Shown here: positions 41,127-50,137 of the stretch, in pieces
Layout of the letters: each line of letters starts with the position of its first letter
Numbering within the stretch: position 1 is the first letter of the stretch
Assembly: GCA_964407165.1 (NCBI GenBank)
Contig: CAYOUJ010000004.1
Location: 1-64,000 of the forward strand
DNA: 64,000 nucleotides
Reading direction: 5' to 3'
From: CAZPKH01 sp964407165
GTDB lineage: Bacteria > Bacteroidota > Bacteroidia > Bacteroidales > Muribaculaceae
Program-made: the position numbers and the translations under genes
Notes under the pieces: generated by a model
What the model was told of the DNA's origin: nothing
What the model saw: the letters and a program-made list of their open reading frames with translations, nothing else
The model's database searches: none

Positions 41127-41918
41127 TTAGCGGAGGGGCTGGAGGACGACCACTCGCTTGGGGCGCGCCTTGGTACCGGGGTCAGGGGCCTCGAGGCGTA
41201 TGGGGTGCTCGGCGTGCAACGGCATCCACCGTGCTATCGAGTCCATCCACAGTTTTGCCGAGGCGTGAGTGGGGTGGGCGCCGTCTTTCTCGCGGTCGAA
41301 GTGCATGCCGTTGCTGCAGAAGTAGCGGCCTTGGGGCACATTCTCCTCGATCATCTCGTTGATGCCCGTGTCGGCCTTCCAGTTGGGTGGCCCGATCCAC
41401 ACATACGGGATGTCGCCGAGCTGCCGGATGAAGCTCTTGACATACTTGTCGCGCTTCTCCTTTATGTCGCGCACAAACAGCTCGTTGGCACCGAGACTGA
41501 TGAATATGAAGGTGGGGTTGAACTCGTTGATGTAGACGCGCAGGGTGTCGGAGTTGCCCCAATATTCGGAGGTTGAGCTGTACCAGATGACCGAGTTGAG
41601 GGTGTGGCCGTTTTTCTGGGCGTAGGCGGCGAGCGCGGGGTTGAGGCCCTCGAGCATCGAGTCGCCGATGATGAGGATGCTCTGCGTGGCGGTGTCGGCC
41701 GGTGCGGGAAAGCGCACTCGCGCCGCGCCATCCACCGAATCGGCATCGGCGGGGCGCGAGGGCGCTGCCCCGCTCCCCTCGCGGGTGAGCCGGTCGGCGA
41801 TGCCGGAGGACTTGATCTCAAAGTCGCCGATTTTTACCGAGTCCATACAGGAGTATGCGATGACTATTGCGAAGGCCGTGAGCAGCAGGAGCCACAGGCC
41901 GAGGTAGTGTCGTTTCAT
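41127..41918 (-). CDS. SGNH/GDSL-type hydrolase, probable glycan acetylation partner
   Basis: 263 residues with an N-terminal membrane anchor or signal (about 7-25). SGNH blocks: IIGDSMLEGLNPALAAYAQK (catalytic Ser), FIFISLGANELFVRD, VWIGPPNWK and DGAHPTHASAKLW (Asp and His). A REP-like element encodes EGSGAAPSRPADADS in the linker before the domain. The ATG overlaps the end of the GT4 gene by 4 bp, so the three genes GT4, SGNH and perhaps MBOAT form one transcription unit. By analogy with AlgX/AlgJ-type proteins it would act with the MBOAT enzyme at the outer face of the membrane. Confidence 0.88.
   Translation of the reverse strand: MKRHYLGLWLLLLTAFAIVIAYSCMDSVKIGDFEIKSSGIADRLTREGSGAAPSRPADADSVDGAARVRFPAPADTATQSILIIGDSMLEGLNPALAAYAQKNGHTLNSVIWYSSTSEYWGNSDTLRVYINEFNPTFIFISLGANELFVRDIKEKRDKYVKSFIRQLGDIPYVWIGPPNWKADTGINEMIEENVPQGRYFCSNGMHFDREKDGAHPTHASAKLWMDSIARWMPLHAEHPIRLEAPDPGTKARPKRVVVLQPLR
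41749..41777 (-). repeat. REP-like GC element in the SGNH gene
   Basis: GGGGCGCGAGGGCGCTG then CCCCGCTCC, encoding SGAAPSRP in the linker between anchor and hydrolase domain. Confidence 0.92.
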
Positions 41919-43024
41919 TTTTTCAGCGAAAGATAAAGTTGTTCGGTCTGCCGGGCTATGGTGTCCCAGTTATACGGCGTCAGGTCGTACTCTCTTGGCT
42001 CAAAGGGCTTTGACAGCTTGCGTTGCAAAAGTTCCGTGAGGCTGTCGACGTCGCCCACGTGGTGATAGTCACCAGCGTCGAGGCAGTCGAGGCGGCACGC
42101 CGGGATGTCGGTCACGGCCACGTCGAGGCCGTAGCTCATCGCCTCGAGGAGGGCGATCGGCAGCCCCTCGTGATAGGAAGGCATGGCGAACAGACGCGCG
42201 TGCGTCAGCACCTGCTGCAGAGGCTCACCCTTGATATATCCCGTCATAATGACGCCGGCCTCACGAGCAGTCTCCTTGAGCTGCTGCGAGTAATGCGTGG
42301 GGTGGTCGGCATCGCCGGCTATCACCAGCTGCACGGGAGCGGGGCCGCGCCCTCGCGCCCCGCAAAGCCGCTTGTAGGCCTCTATCAGGTCGTGGAAACC
42401 CTTCTCCTCCACCAGGCGCCCCACGCCAAGTATATACTGCCCCGGGCGGATGCCGAGCGAGTCGAGATAGGATGTCGAGGCAACCTTGACGGGAGGGTTC
42501 ACACCGTTGAATATCAGGTCGGTGTCGCGCCGGCCGTAATTGTCTGCCAAGATGCCGGCAATCACCTTGGAGATGACTATCACGCGGTTGCTGAAGCGGG
42601 CGCCCATGCGCTCGCCGAGGCGCAGCATCGTCCGCGCCGCGCGACCCCACTTCTGCCGGTCGTAGTCTGGCCCGTGGTTGGTTGTCACCACTTTCATGCC
42701 TAACAGGCGCGCAAGCGGCGTCATCAGCGCCGGGCCGATGGCGTGGATATGCAGCACGTCCGGGTGCAGGCGCCTTGCACGAAAAATGGCCAGCGTGGTG
42801 TGCACGATAGCCTCCAGGCTCTTGCGGCGCGGGGCGTACACGTCGACGATGTGCACGCCGCGATACTCCGTCACACGGTTGGCGTCGGTGACGTATGGTG
42901 TGCGGCGTATTACCGTGACATCGTGACCCATCGCCGCGAGGCGCGGGTAAAGCTCCTCACAGTGCGTCTCTACGCCCCCGGGGATGCCGGGGATGCCGCG
43001 GGTGCCGGTAACTACTATCTTCAC
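41915..43024 (-). CDS. GT4-family glycosyltransferase
   Basis: 369 residues of the GT-B fold. The start MKIVVTGTRGIPGIPGGVET then HCEELYPRLA is the N-terminal acceptor-domain pattern of bacterial exopolysaccharide GT4 enzymes. The C-terminal nucleotide-sugar domain has GVGRLVEEKGFHDLIEAYKR and PSYHEGLPIALLEAMSYGLD, where the E-x7-E motif lies. A REP-like insertion (GARGRGPAPVQ) lies between these two, in the loop before QLVIAGDAD. Donor and acceptor are unknown. A good TAnnTTTG box is 29 bp upstream, so it heads a GT4-SGNH transcript. Confidence 0.92.
   Translation of the reverse strand: MKIVVTGTRGIPGIPGGVETHCEELYPRLAAMGHDVTVIRRTPYVTDANRVTEYRGVHIVDVYAPRRKSLEAIVHTTLAIFRARRLHPDVLHIHAIGPALMTPLARLLGMKVVTTNHGPDYDRQKWGRAARTMLRLGERMGARFSNRVIVISKVIAGILADNYGRRDTDLIFNGVNPPVKVASTSYLDSLGIRPGQYILGVGRLVEEKGFHDLIEAYKRLCGARGRGPAPVQLVIAGDADHPTHYSQQLKETAREAGVIMTGYIKGEPLQQVLTHARLFAMPSYHEGLPIALLEAMSYGLDVAVTDIPACRLDCLDAGDYHHVGDVDSLTELLQRKLSKPFEPREYDLTPYNWDTIARQTEQLYLSLKK
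42334..42363 (-). repeat. REP-like GC element in the GT4 gene
   Basis: GGGAGCGGGGCCGCGCCC then TCGCGCCCCGC, read here in a different frame (ARGRGPAP) from most other copies. Confidence 0.88.
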
Positions 43025-43052
43025 GTGTTTAGTGTCGGTCTGATTACAGCCG

Positions 43053-43060
43053 CAAAGTTA
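43053..43060 (-). promoter_or_regulatory. -7 box of the GT4 gene
   Basis: Minus-strand TAACTTTG, 29 bp before the ATG at 43024. Confidence 0.6.
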
Positions 43061-43115
43061 CGCATTTATTCTCTCATTCGCAAACATCTCATCTCACAAT
43101 GAAATCTGCGGGAGG

Positions 43116-44315
43116 TTATTTCTTGCCGAAGGAGGCAGGAATGCGCACCATCGCCGCCGCGATGATAGTGAGCGCGCAGCAGCCCATGGTCCAATAGAAG
43201 AATCCCTGATACCCCATCTGCTCCTGAAGCCATCCGGCGGCCATGCCGGGGAGCATCATGCCTAAGGCCATGATGCCGGTGCAGATGGCGTAGTGCGACG
43301 TGCGCAAGGGGCCGCGCGAGAAGTATATAAGGTAGAGCGTGAAGGCCGTCGTGCCCAGACCGTAGCCAAGCTGCTCCACGGCAACGCACACGCACACAGC
43401 CCAATACGGCGCCGTCAGAGCGTGGCTGAGGTAGATGAACACCCCGCAGGTGACAGACATGCACACCGCCAGCGGCATGATGGTGCGCTTCAGGCCCCAC
43501 CGAGCCGCTATCAGTCCGCCGAGTATTCCGCCAATGGTCAGCGACGCCACGCCATATACGCCGTATGCCATGCCCACGTCGCCGAGGCTGAGGCCCATGC
43601 CGCCAAGCTCGTGCCCGTCGAGCAGGAAGGGGTTGATGAGTTTGATCAACTGCGCCTCGGGCAGCCTGTATATCAGTATGAAAAGTATCGCCGTCCACAC
43701 CCCGCGCTTGCGGAAGAACGCCACGAGCACCTCCCAGAAGCCAACCTTCGGCTCCTCGGGACTATTCCCAACTCCCAAATCCCAATTTCCAACCCGTGGC
43801 ATGGCCACGGTGTGCCACGCAAACAGCCCGAAAAAGAGGAGCGACAGGAGGCCCATCACTATCTGCCACGCCTGGAGCGGGGCGGCGCCCTCGCGCCCCG
43901 CCCACCCGGCGATCCACACGAGGCCACCCTGGCCGAAGATGGTGGCGACGCGGTAGAACGTGGTGCGGATGCCCACAAACTGGCTCTGTGCGTGCTCGGT
44001 CAAGGCTATCATATAGTAGCCGTCTGCAGCGATGTCGTGCGTGGCAGAGAAGAAGGCCAGGAGCATAAACACCCCCAGCGACCACCACAGCGCGCCCGAG
44101 GCCGCAAGCGCCAATGCCACAGCGGCAAACCCCACGGCCATGGCAAGTTGCATCATCAGTGTCCACCGCCGCTTGGTCGAGTACATGTCCACGATCGGGC
44201 TCCACAGCGGCTTTATGACCCATGGCAGGTAAAGCCATGACGTCAGGAAGGCCATAGTGGCGTTGTCGACGCCCAAGCTGGTGTAGATCACCACCGAGAG
44301 GGTGTTGACCACCAC
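43116..44315 (-). CDS. AmpG-like MFS transporter with repeat-damaged 5' end
   Basis: At least 399 residues with about 12 membrane segments. Family-like parts: FLTSWLYLPWVIKPLWSPIV, DIAADGYYMIALTEHAQSQF and VGIRTTFYRVATIFGQGG. AmpG-type proteins import muropeptides. The first canonical in-frame start is GTG 44315, but conserved-looking sequence (TWAWVPSLYFAEGLPY) is encoded in frame further upstream to about 44363. There a TAGTTTATAG repeat replaces the expected start and no ATG, GTG or TTG is available before a stop. A REP-like element adds GREGAAPLQ between segments. Either a rare start is used or the gene is 5'-damaged. Confidence 0.8.
   Translation of the reverse strand: MVVNTLSVVIYTSLGVDNATMAFLTSWLYLPWVIKPLWSPIVDMYSTKRRWTLMMQLAMAVGFAAVALALAASGALWWSLGVFMLLAFFSATHDIAADGYYMIALTEHAQSQFVGIRTTFYRVATIFGQGGLVWIAGWAGREGAAPLQAWQIVMGLLSLLFFGLFAWHTVAMPRVGNWDLGVGNSPEEPKVGFWEVLVAFFRKRGVWTAILFILIYRLPEAQLIKLINPFLLDGHELGGMGLSLGDVGMAYGVYGVASLTIGGILGGLIAARWGLKRTIMPLAVCMSVTCGVFIYLSHALTAPYWAVCVCVAVEQLGYGLGTTAFTLYLIYFSRGPLRTSHYAICTGIMALGMMLPGMAAGWLQEQMGYQGFFYWTMGCCALTIIAAAMVRIPASFGKK
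43873..43902 (-). repeat. REP-like GC element in the MFS gene
   Basis: GAGCGGGGCGGCGCCC then TCGCGCCCCGCC, read on the minus strand as GREGAAPL in a loop between membrane segments. Confidence 0.92.
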
Positions 44316-44365
44316 ATACGGGAGCCCCTCGGCGAAGTAGAGTGAGGGGACCCAGGCCCAAGTGT

Positions 44366-44456
44366 TTAGTTTATAGTTGATAGTTTATAGTTTTTTGTGG
44401 GTCTTTGGGGCACAGCCCCAAAGCACAAGGATCGGTTGGCTCGTAGTTCGTAGTTA
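44366..44456. repeat. Three word-type repeats stacked between MFS and DUF5686 genes
   Basis: 44366-44392 is a 7-bp array TAGTTTA, TAGTTGA, TAGTTTA, TAGTTTT. 44403-44439 is an inverted copy of the CCAACCGATCC terminator unit of 22 kb. 44441-44456 is a short TTCGTAG array as at 4769. Three families side by side in 90 bp suggests a preferred landing site. Confidence 0.88.
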
Positions 44457-46997
44457 GAAGGTGATATGCAGGGCGATACGCAGGCCGGAGCGGTCGATGC
44501 CGGGGTTGTCGCGGTAGGTCAAGCGCCACACATAGTCGAGGCGGAAGATGCGCAGCAGGTTGTCGAGTCCCACAGACACCTCCATATAGGGCGTGTCTGT
44601 CATCATCTGCGTGTGCGCGTCCTCGGGAAACTGCAGCAGGTCGGGGTTAAGCTCGGGCCGGTTGCGGTGGCTAAGGTGCCCCCATAGCCCGCGGAAGGCA
44701 AACACCTCGCGCAGGCGCAGCTTCTTGAGCAGCGGCACGTAGTTGAAGATGGCGCCGTTGGCCCAGTACGTCAAGTCCCACGACGCGTAGCTGTCGTTGA
44801 TAAACTCCATCGCGTTCATAAGCGCGTAACTCTCCGGCTGGATGGTGTACGAAAGGTTGGCGTTGGGTATCAGCAGCAACGGGAACGGCGACCGGCTCCA
44901 CACATGTCCGCCCTTCAGGATTATGTCGGCGAAGCCGAAGGCCGAAAACCACACGCGCTTCTGCATCGACAGCTCAGTGCGGTTGACGGCGAAAGTGTTG
45001 CCTAAGAAACTCTTGGGCGCTATGGTGTGCGTGAGCATGATGATGGGCGCGTCAAGATTCACCGGTATGCGCTGAGTGCGCGTCTGGAAGAACTTCTCCC
45101 CCGGGGCATAGCGCAGCTGCAGCGTCAGCGACGACTCGTCGTAGTGCGGCAACACGTCGCCGTAGCCGTTGGTGAATGTGATGTAGCGCGAGCACTGCTG
45201 TCGCTCCCACTGCGCCGTGGCCGTGACGGAGAAATTGTTGTGCATCTCGAGCGTGTACACCAGCTTGTTGACGTAATGATACGTCATCTGCTTGTCGGAG
45301 GTGCGCTTGAGCGACAGCACCACGTTGTCGGGGTTAGTGAACATGTAGTGCTGGCCGAGCATGTCCACGTCGTACATTGACGTAAGCGCTATCGAGTGTA
45401 CGGGAAACTCGCGGGCGTGGCGCAGCTTGCGCCTGAAGGAGTACTCCACCTCACCGAGGTATTTCCAGCGATGGTCTTTGATGCCGTATGCGCCGTAGCC
45501 GCGGCCGAACCAGTGCGGCGACAGCTCGGCAGTGGTCAGCGCGCCCGCGCGCAGGCGCACACCCTCCAGGTCGTTAAAGCTGATGAGCGTGTTCACAGGG
45601 CCGAGGTCCACCTTCGAGGGATTGCCCGTCGGGACGTATCCGGTGCTTAACACTTGCACAATCTTCTCGCCCCAGTAATACCATTTGTTCTTGCGAAGGT
45701 CGGCCACCATGTCTTGGACTATAAGCTCTTTCTGCGACGCCGGTATCAGCCGGTGCTGCGCCCAGTATTCCGGCGTCTGCGCCCAGGCTCCGTACATGGT
45801 CTCCGAGGCAGGTCCGCTGAAGGCCGAGTCGCCCGGATTCTTAAAATCATGGTTGGCATACGCGCTGTTGCGCCGCACGTACAGGCCCTTGCCGAGGATG
45901 CTGATTTCGGCCACTATGTCGTCGTGCATCTTCAGGCGCGAGCCGTCAGGGGCGCGCTCATACTCCTGGTTGATGTAAAGATGAGAAATCCAGTTGAGGT
46001 TGATGTCGTGCGGCACGTTCATCTCTATGCGGCGGATGAACATAGTGGAGTCTCCCTCGGGCACGTACAGGCGCCCCGTGAAACCGAACGACTCCGACGT
46101 GCGCGGCACAAACGACAGCACTATCTGCCGCTCGCCCGTCTCGGGCGCCGTGACGGTGTCGGTGAGGTAAAACTTGTAGAAGTCTGCCGCTATGGGCGAC
46201 AGCGGGCTCACGAAGCGGTTCTGCAATATATTGACGTCGCGCCCGTAGATGTCCACCTCGCGAAGCACGTCGTCGAGAAACGTCTGCACGGCGTCCTGGT
46301 TAAACACCTCGTCGATGCCCTGCCGCGAGGTGCCGCTGATGTAAATCTTCTCTGCCCTCGGGGAGGCGCGATGGTGCACCTCTCCCGCCTTCTCCTTCAC
46401 AGACACGTTGATGATGGGCTGTCCCGACACCTCCGAGGTGTCGACGTACTCGCGAAGCACCGGAAGATTGCGCAGGATGGCGTCGTCAGAGTTTATGTCG
46501 TTGAAGGCTATGGTGATGCGGTCGTAGAAGTCGTAGTTGTAAAACTGGTTGCGGCGCGGGTCGATGCTGTCTTGCATGGCGCGTATGCGCTGCATGAAGT
46601 CGACGGCAGGATTGTTTTTCTTGCTGTAGCGCACTTTCTTTGGCTTGGCTATCACCTCCCCTAATTCCACGCCCGTGGCCTGCAGGCGCACGATGAGTTT
46701 GTCAGGGTCCTGGTTGCCAATGCGAAGGGTGTCGGGGGTGTAGCCCATCGCCGAGACTATTATGACGCTGAACGACCGCGGAGTGTTGATGTTGAAGCGG
46801 CCGTTTTCGTCGCTAAGGTGCGTGGTGTAAGTGCCCACCGGAGCGATATGGGCATACGGCACCGGCTCGCCGGTGTCGGCCTCGATGACCTGCCCGCGCA
46901 CATGGTATACAACCGCCGCCCGCAGCCCCAAGGCCCCGAGCAACAGCATCAGCACAGCGGCTATTATCCTATTTGGCGCGCCGCGTAAACCGTACAT
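44454..46997 (-). CDS. DUF5686 outer-membrane protein with carboxypeptidase-like regulatory domain
   Basis: 847 residues. After a signal peptide (LGLRAAVVYH) comes a CarboxypepD_reg-like beta domain (about 30-110: VRGQVIEADTGEPVPYAHIA, DENGRFNINTP, SAMGYTPDTLRI). The rest is the DUF5686 region with many beta strands, ending RLTYRDNPGIDRSGLRIALH then ITF, a barrel-like terminal strand with Phe. Such proteins are widespread in Bacteroidetes outer membranes; no substrate is known. It overlaps the upstream WecA/MraY-like gene by 29 bp in another frame, so it is cotranscribed with glycan genes. Confidence 0.9.
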   Translation of the reverse strand: MYGLRGAPNRIIAAVLMLLLGALGLRAAVVYHVRGQVIEADTGEPVPYAHIAPVGTYTTHLSDENGRFNINTPRSFSVIIVSAMGYTPDTLRIGNQDPDKLIVRLQATGVELGEVIAKPKKVRYSKKNNPAVDFMQRIRAMQDSIDPRRNQFYNYDFYDRITIAFNDINSDDAILRNLPVLREYVDTSEVSGQPIINVSVKEKAGEVHHRASPRAEKIYISGTSRQGIDEVFNQDAVQTFLDDVLREVDIYGRDVNILQNRFVSPLSPIAADFYKFYLTDTVTAPETGERQIVLSFVPRTSESFGFTGRLYVPEGDSTMFIRRIEMNVPHDINLNWISHLYINQEYERAPDGSRLKMHDDIVAEISILGKGLYVRRNSAYANHDFKNPGDSAFSGPASETMYGAWAQTPEYWAQHRLIPASQKELIVQDMVADLRKNKWYYWGEKIVQVLSTGYVPTGNPSKVDLGPVNTLISFNDLEGVRLRAGALTTAELSPHWFGRGYGAYGIKDHRWKYLGEVEYSFRRKLRHAREFPVHSIALTSMYDVDMLGQHYMFTNPDNVVLSLKRTSDKQMTYHYVNKLVYTLEMHNNFSVTATAQWERQQCSRYITFTNGYGDVLPHYDESSLTLQLRYAPGEKFFQTRTQRIPVNLDAPIIMLTHTIAPKSFLGNTFAVNRTELSMQKRVWFSAFGFADIILKGGHVWSRSPFPLLLIPNANLSYTIQPESYALMNAMEFINDSYASWDLTYWANGAIFNYVPLLKKLRLREVFAFRGLWGHLSHRNRPELNPDLLQFPEDAHTQMMTDTPYMEVSVGLDNLLRIFRLDYVWRLTYRDNPGIDRSGLRIALHITF

Positions 46998-47922
46998 GCA
47001 ATCCGGCGTAAGTTAGGAAACAGACCACGTATGCACCAATGAACCAGTCGACGCGGTAGAAAGTTGGTATCAGCAGGTAGCCTGCGCTGAGCAGAAGCTG
47101 GGCGCCGGCATAGCACACGGCCACCTTGTGGTGGGCGTGCCCGCGCGCCGTGAGCCGCTGGTAGAGGTGCTTGTGATGGTTGGTGAAGATGTTCTCGCGG
47201 CGCCACAGACGGCCCGCAAGCGTGCACCCCGTGTCGACCAGGAACACACACACCAGTGTCAGCCAGGTAACGTCGCCGTCGGTATAGATCAGCGCTGCGA
47301 GCATCCATGCCACAAACAGGCCCATGATCACCGCCCCCACGTCGCCGGCAAACAGCCGGTCGGGACGCACCACGTTAAACAGCGAGAAGACCACCACGGC
47401 CACAAGCACGGAGCCGACTGCAGGGACGTATACCGCGAGCGCCGGCACCTCAAGCAACGCCACAACGAGGCTGCCGAGGCTCACTATCGAATATAGCGCC
47501 AGCATGCCGGAGATGCCGTCCATGAAGTTGTAGGCGTTCATGAGCGAAACCAGCATCAGCACTACCAGCAAGTAAAGCCCGATATCGGTGCCAATCCAGT
47601 AAAACACGGCCACAGCAGCCACCAACGCCTGCACCGAAATGCGCAGGGTGATGGACAGGCCACGCATGTCGTCGACGAAGCACACCACCCAAAGCGGAGC
47701 GGCGGCGACGAGCATAAGCGTGTAAGCCTCCTGTAAGTCAAAGAGGAGCGCCGCCGCAACCATGGCGGGGTAGAAGAGCCACCCGCCGGAGTTGACCGTC
47801 CACGTGGCGCCTCCCGCTATTGGGTGCGTCACCTTGTGAAGCGCCGGACACCGACGCCGCGCCCAGGCCATGTACCCCGTCTCGGCAGCTATCAATATGA
47901 TGAATAATATGCAGTAATACAC
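46969..47922 (-). CDS. MraY/WecA-family polyprenyl-phosphate sugar-1-phosphate transferase
   Basis: 317 residues with about 10 membrane segments. Family motifs: CFVDDMRGLSITLRISVQAL (the Asp-Asp metal region), LMNAYNFMDGISGML, RLFAGDVGAVIMGLFVAWM and NHHKHLYQRLTARG with its His cluster. These enzymes transfer a sugar phosphate from UDP-sugar to undecaprenyl phosphate and start a repeat unit. It is preceded at 34 bp by the DegT-type aminotransferase gene, consistent with one surface-glycan operon. The exact sugar is not predictable. Confidence 0.92.
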   Translation of the reverse strand: MYYCILFIILIAAETGYMAWARRRCPALHKVTHPIAGGATWTVNSGGWLFYPAMVAAALLFDLQEAYTLMLVAAAPLWVVCFVDDMRGLSITLRISVQALVAAVAVFYWIGTDIGLYLLVVLMLVSLMNAYNFMDGISGMLALYSIVSLGSLVVALLEVPALAVYVPAVGSVLVAVVVFSLFNVVRPDRLFAGDVGAVIMGLFVAWMLAALIYTDGDVTWLTLVCVFLVDTGCTLAGRLWRRENIFTNHHKHLYQRLTARGHAHHKVAVCYAGAQLLLSAGYLLIPTFYRVDWFIGAYVVCFLTYAGLHVRFTRRAK

Positions 47923-47956
47923 TACAGAAACCTGTTAATCTGTGAAATCTGTGCTT

Positions 47957-49087
47957 TTATATGCACTCTTGCACGGCTCGGATGACGCGCTCGATGTCAG
48001 CGTCAGTCAGGCTCGACCCGCTCGGCAGGCAAAGCCCGCTCTCAAACAGCCGCGCGCCCACGCCGGTGGAATAGAAAGGAGCGTCGGCAAACACCGGCTG
48101 CATGTCCATCGGACGCCACAGGCGCCGGCTCTCGATGTTCTGCGAGTTGAGGCGCTGGCGCACATCCTCCGGCGTCACTCCGGTCACTTCCTTGTCTATC
48201 AGTATGGTCGACAGCCAGAAGTTGGAGTCGAAGCGGGCGTCTGGGTTGTCATGCACGGAGATGCCGGGGGTGTCGGCAAAGGCCTCCACATACATGCGAT
48301 GTATCTCGCGGCGACGTGCCAAGTGGCTGTCTATCACGTCCATCTGTCCGCAGCCCACGGCTGCCGAGAGGTTGCTCAGGCGGTAGTTGTAGCCGATGAC
48401 CTCGTGGTAGTAATACGGCCGGTCTTCTCGTGCCTGGGTGGCATAGAAGAGTGCTCGGCGTGCCTTCTCCGAGTCAGGGCATATCAGTGCGCCGCCGCCA
48501 GAGGTGGTTATCAGCTTGTTGCCGTTGAAGCTCAAGGTGCCATAGAGTCCGAAGGTGCCGCATCGGCGACCGTCGAACTCCGAGCCCAATGCCTCCGCGG
48601 CGTCCTCGACCACGGGGATGCCGTACTTGTCGGCCACGGCCATCACGCGGTCCATCTGCGCGGGCATGCCGTATAGATGCACTGGCACTATGGCGGCAGG
48701 CTTGCGGCCCGTAACCTTGATGCGGTCGGCGATGGCGCGGTCGAGCGCCTCGGGGCAGATGTTCCACGTCTGCTCCTCGGAGTCGACGAACACCGGCCGG
48801 GCGCCGAGATATTTGATGGGGTTGGCGCTTGCGGCGAACGTAAGCGACTGACAAACAACCTCGTCGCCCTCCTTCACTCCCGCGAGCAGCAGCCCCAGGT
48901 GTATGGCCGCGGTGCCGGCCGAGAGGGCCACCACCCGCTCGGGGATGCCCAGATAGGCGCCCAGCCGTCGCTCAAACTCGTCGACAGCCGGCCCCAGCGG
49001 CGTGATCCAGTTGGTTTCAAAGGCCTTGTCGACCCAGGCTTTTTCAGTGCCGTCTATGTGGCACACTGACAGAAGTATTCTTTCCAC
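47957..49087 (-). CDS. DegT/DnrJ/EryC1-family sugar aminotransferase
   Basis: 376 residues, normal for this PLP fold type I family. WITPLGPAVDEFERRLGAYL is the N-terminal substrate segment, ALSAGTAAIHLGLLLAGVKE the cofactor phosphate loop, VVEDAAEALGSEFDGRRCG carries the Asp of the PLP ring, and LSFNGNKLITTSGGGAL holds the catalytic Lys. VIGYNYRLSNLSAAVGCGQM is also conserved. It would aminate a nucleotide 4- or 3-keto sugar, as in bacillosamine-type pathways (PglE-like). Neighbouring genes suggest the product primes or decorates the surface glycan. Confidence 0.93.
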   Translation of the reverse strand: MERILLSVCHIDGTEKAWVDKAFETNWITPLGPAVDEFERRLGAYLGIPERVVALSAGTAAIHLGLLLAGVKEGDEVVCQSLTFAASANPIKYLGARPVFVDSEEQTWNICPEALDRAIADRIKVTGRKPAAIVPVHLYGMPAQMDRVMAVADKYGIPVVEDAAEALGSEFDGRRCGTFGLYGTLSFNGNKLITTSGGGALICPDSEKARRALFYATQAREDRPYYYHEVIGYNYRLSNLSAAVGCGQMDVIDSHLARRREIHRMYVEAFADTPGISVHDNPDARFDSNFWLSTILIDKEVTGVTPEDVRQRLNSQNIESRRLWRPMDMQPVFADAPFYSTGVGARLFESGLCLPSGSSLTDADIERVIRAVQECI

Positions 49088-49140
49088 AGCAATTGATATT
49101 TTCCACAGGGCCGAAGCCCCAAGGGGTCAAAGAGAGATGG

Positions 49141-50019
49141 TTACATGAGGAGGGGTCGGAGGAGGCGCTTGACGTGGCGGCTGACACTCTGCCGGTTGCG
49201 CCGGAGCAGCGTCTCCGGCGGCGGCAGGTCGGGGAGAGAAGTCCATGGCTCCCGCTCCATCTCGCCGCGCAACCACTCGAGACTCATCGTCCCGACGTCG
49301 AGACGGCGGCGGATGTCATGCTCGAGAAATCGCACCAGCTCGGCGTCTATCTGCCGTCGGCACTCGGGGTGGCGCGCCGCCTTGAAGGCGTGCACCCGCT
49401 TGATGTCGGCCAGGTGGCTATGCCAACGACCCTTGGTCATCCCGCCGCGCCAGTTGTAATAGTACCGCGCACGAGTGGTGGCGATGCGTGGATGCAACTC
49501 CGCCACGGCCAAGTTCACAAGCCGGTCTTCGCCCCATACGCCGCCATAGTCAGACACATCGGCACGACGCAGCAGCTCCGTGCGATACACTTTGCCCCAT
49601 ATCTGCACCGGGAAGAGGCGGTCGTCATAGAGCATAGCGGCGGCAAATCGCTCCGGCTGCGGGACCTTTGCCGCGAAACGCAGACCGCCGCGCAGCACGT
49701 TGACCACCCGCATCTGCACCACGTCGGCCCTTTCGTCGACACAGCGGTCAAAAGCGTGTGGCTCAACCCGGTCGTCGGCATCGACGAAGGTCACCCACGG
49801 GGTGCTTACCTGCGCCAACGCGGCCAGGCGGGCCTTGTGGGGGCCGACATGCGGCGTGTGCATCACGCGGCAGCGACGGTCACAGAGCGGCGGCAGCGTC
49901 TCCGTCGAGCCGTCGTCTACGACTATAACATCGTCTACCACAGCACTTTGCAATGCCGTCTCCACGGCTCTCGCCACCGTGGTCGATGCGTTATATGCAG
50001 GGATTATCACCGTAAGCAT
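49141..50019 (-). CDS. GT2-family glycosyltransferase
   Basis: 292 residues. The GT-A fold is marked by MLTVIIPAYNASTTVARAVE, DDVIVVDDGSTE and WVTFVDADDRVEPHAFDRCV, the DxD metal site. The C-terminal part is basic and lacks membrane segments. I start at ATG 50019 rather than 50031: the -7 box TAACTTTG spans 50029-50036, so a start at 50031 would lie within the promoter. The stop is 53 bp before the DegT ATG, so the gene heads a GT2, DegT, WecA-like, DUF5686 transcript. Confidence 0.9.
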   Translation of the reverse strand: MLTVIIPAYNASTTVARAVETALQSAVVDDVIVVDDGSTETLPPLCDRRCRVMHTPHVGPHKARLAALAQVSTPWVTFVDADDRVEPHAFDRCVDERADVVQMRVVNVLRGGLRFAAKVPQPERFAAAMLYDDRLFPVQIWGKVYRTELLRRADVSDYGGVWGEDRLVNLAVAELHPRIATTRARYYYNWRGGMTKGRWHSHLADIKRVHAFKAARHPECRRQIDAELVRFLEHDIRRRLDVGTMSLEWLRGEMEREPWTSLPDLPPPETLLRRNRQSVSRHVKRLLRPLLM

Positions 50020-50028
50020 AATCGCCCG

Positions 50029-50036
50029 CAAAGTTA
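50029..50036 (-). promoter_or_regulatory. -7 box of the GT2 gene
   Basis: Minus-strand TAACTTTG, 10 bp before ATG 50019; the transcript would be nearly leaderless. Confidence 0.6.
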
Positions 50037-50061
50037 CGAATAATTTTCAGGTGAAGCATAC

Positions 50062-50111
50062 AGAAAAAAGAGAAACGGAAGGAAAAAGTTTCTTCCGTTT
50101 CTCTTTTTTCT
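50062..50111. terminator. Terminator after the OmpA-family gene
   Basis: Perfect 20-bp arms AGAAAAAAGAGAAACGGAAG (50062-50081) and its complement (50092-50111). It lies between the OmpA stop and the GT2 promoter on the same strand. Confidence 0.88.
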
Positions 50112-50137
50112 TAGTGAAATATTTCACACGCGTTGAG

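Noticed and set aside
49141..50031. Start of the GT2 gene at 50031.
   Set aside because: It overlaps the -7 box TAACTTTG at 50029-50036; ATG 50019 begins the conserved strand.
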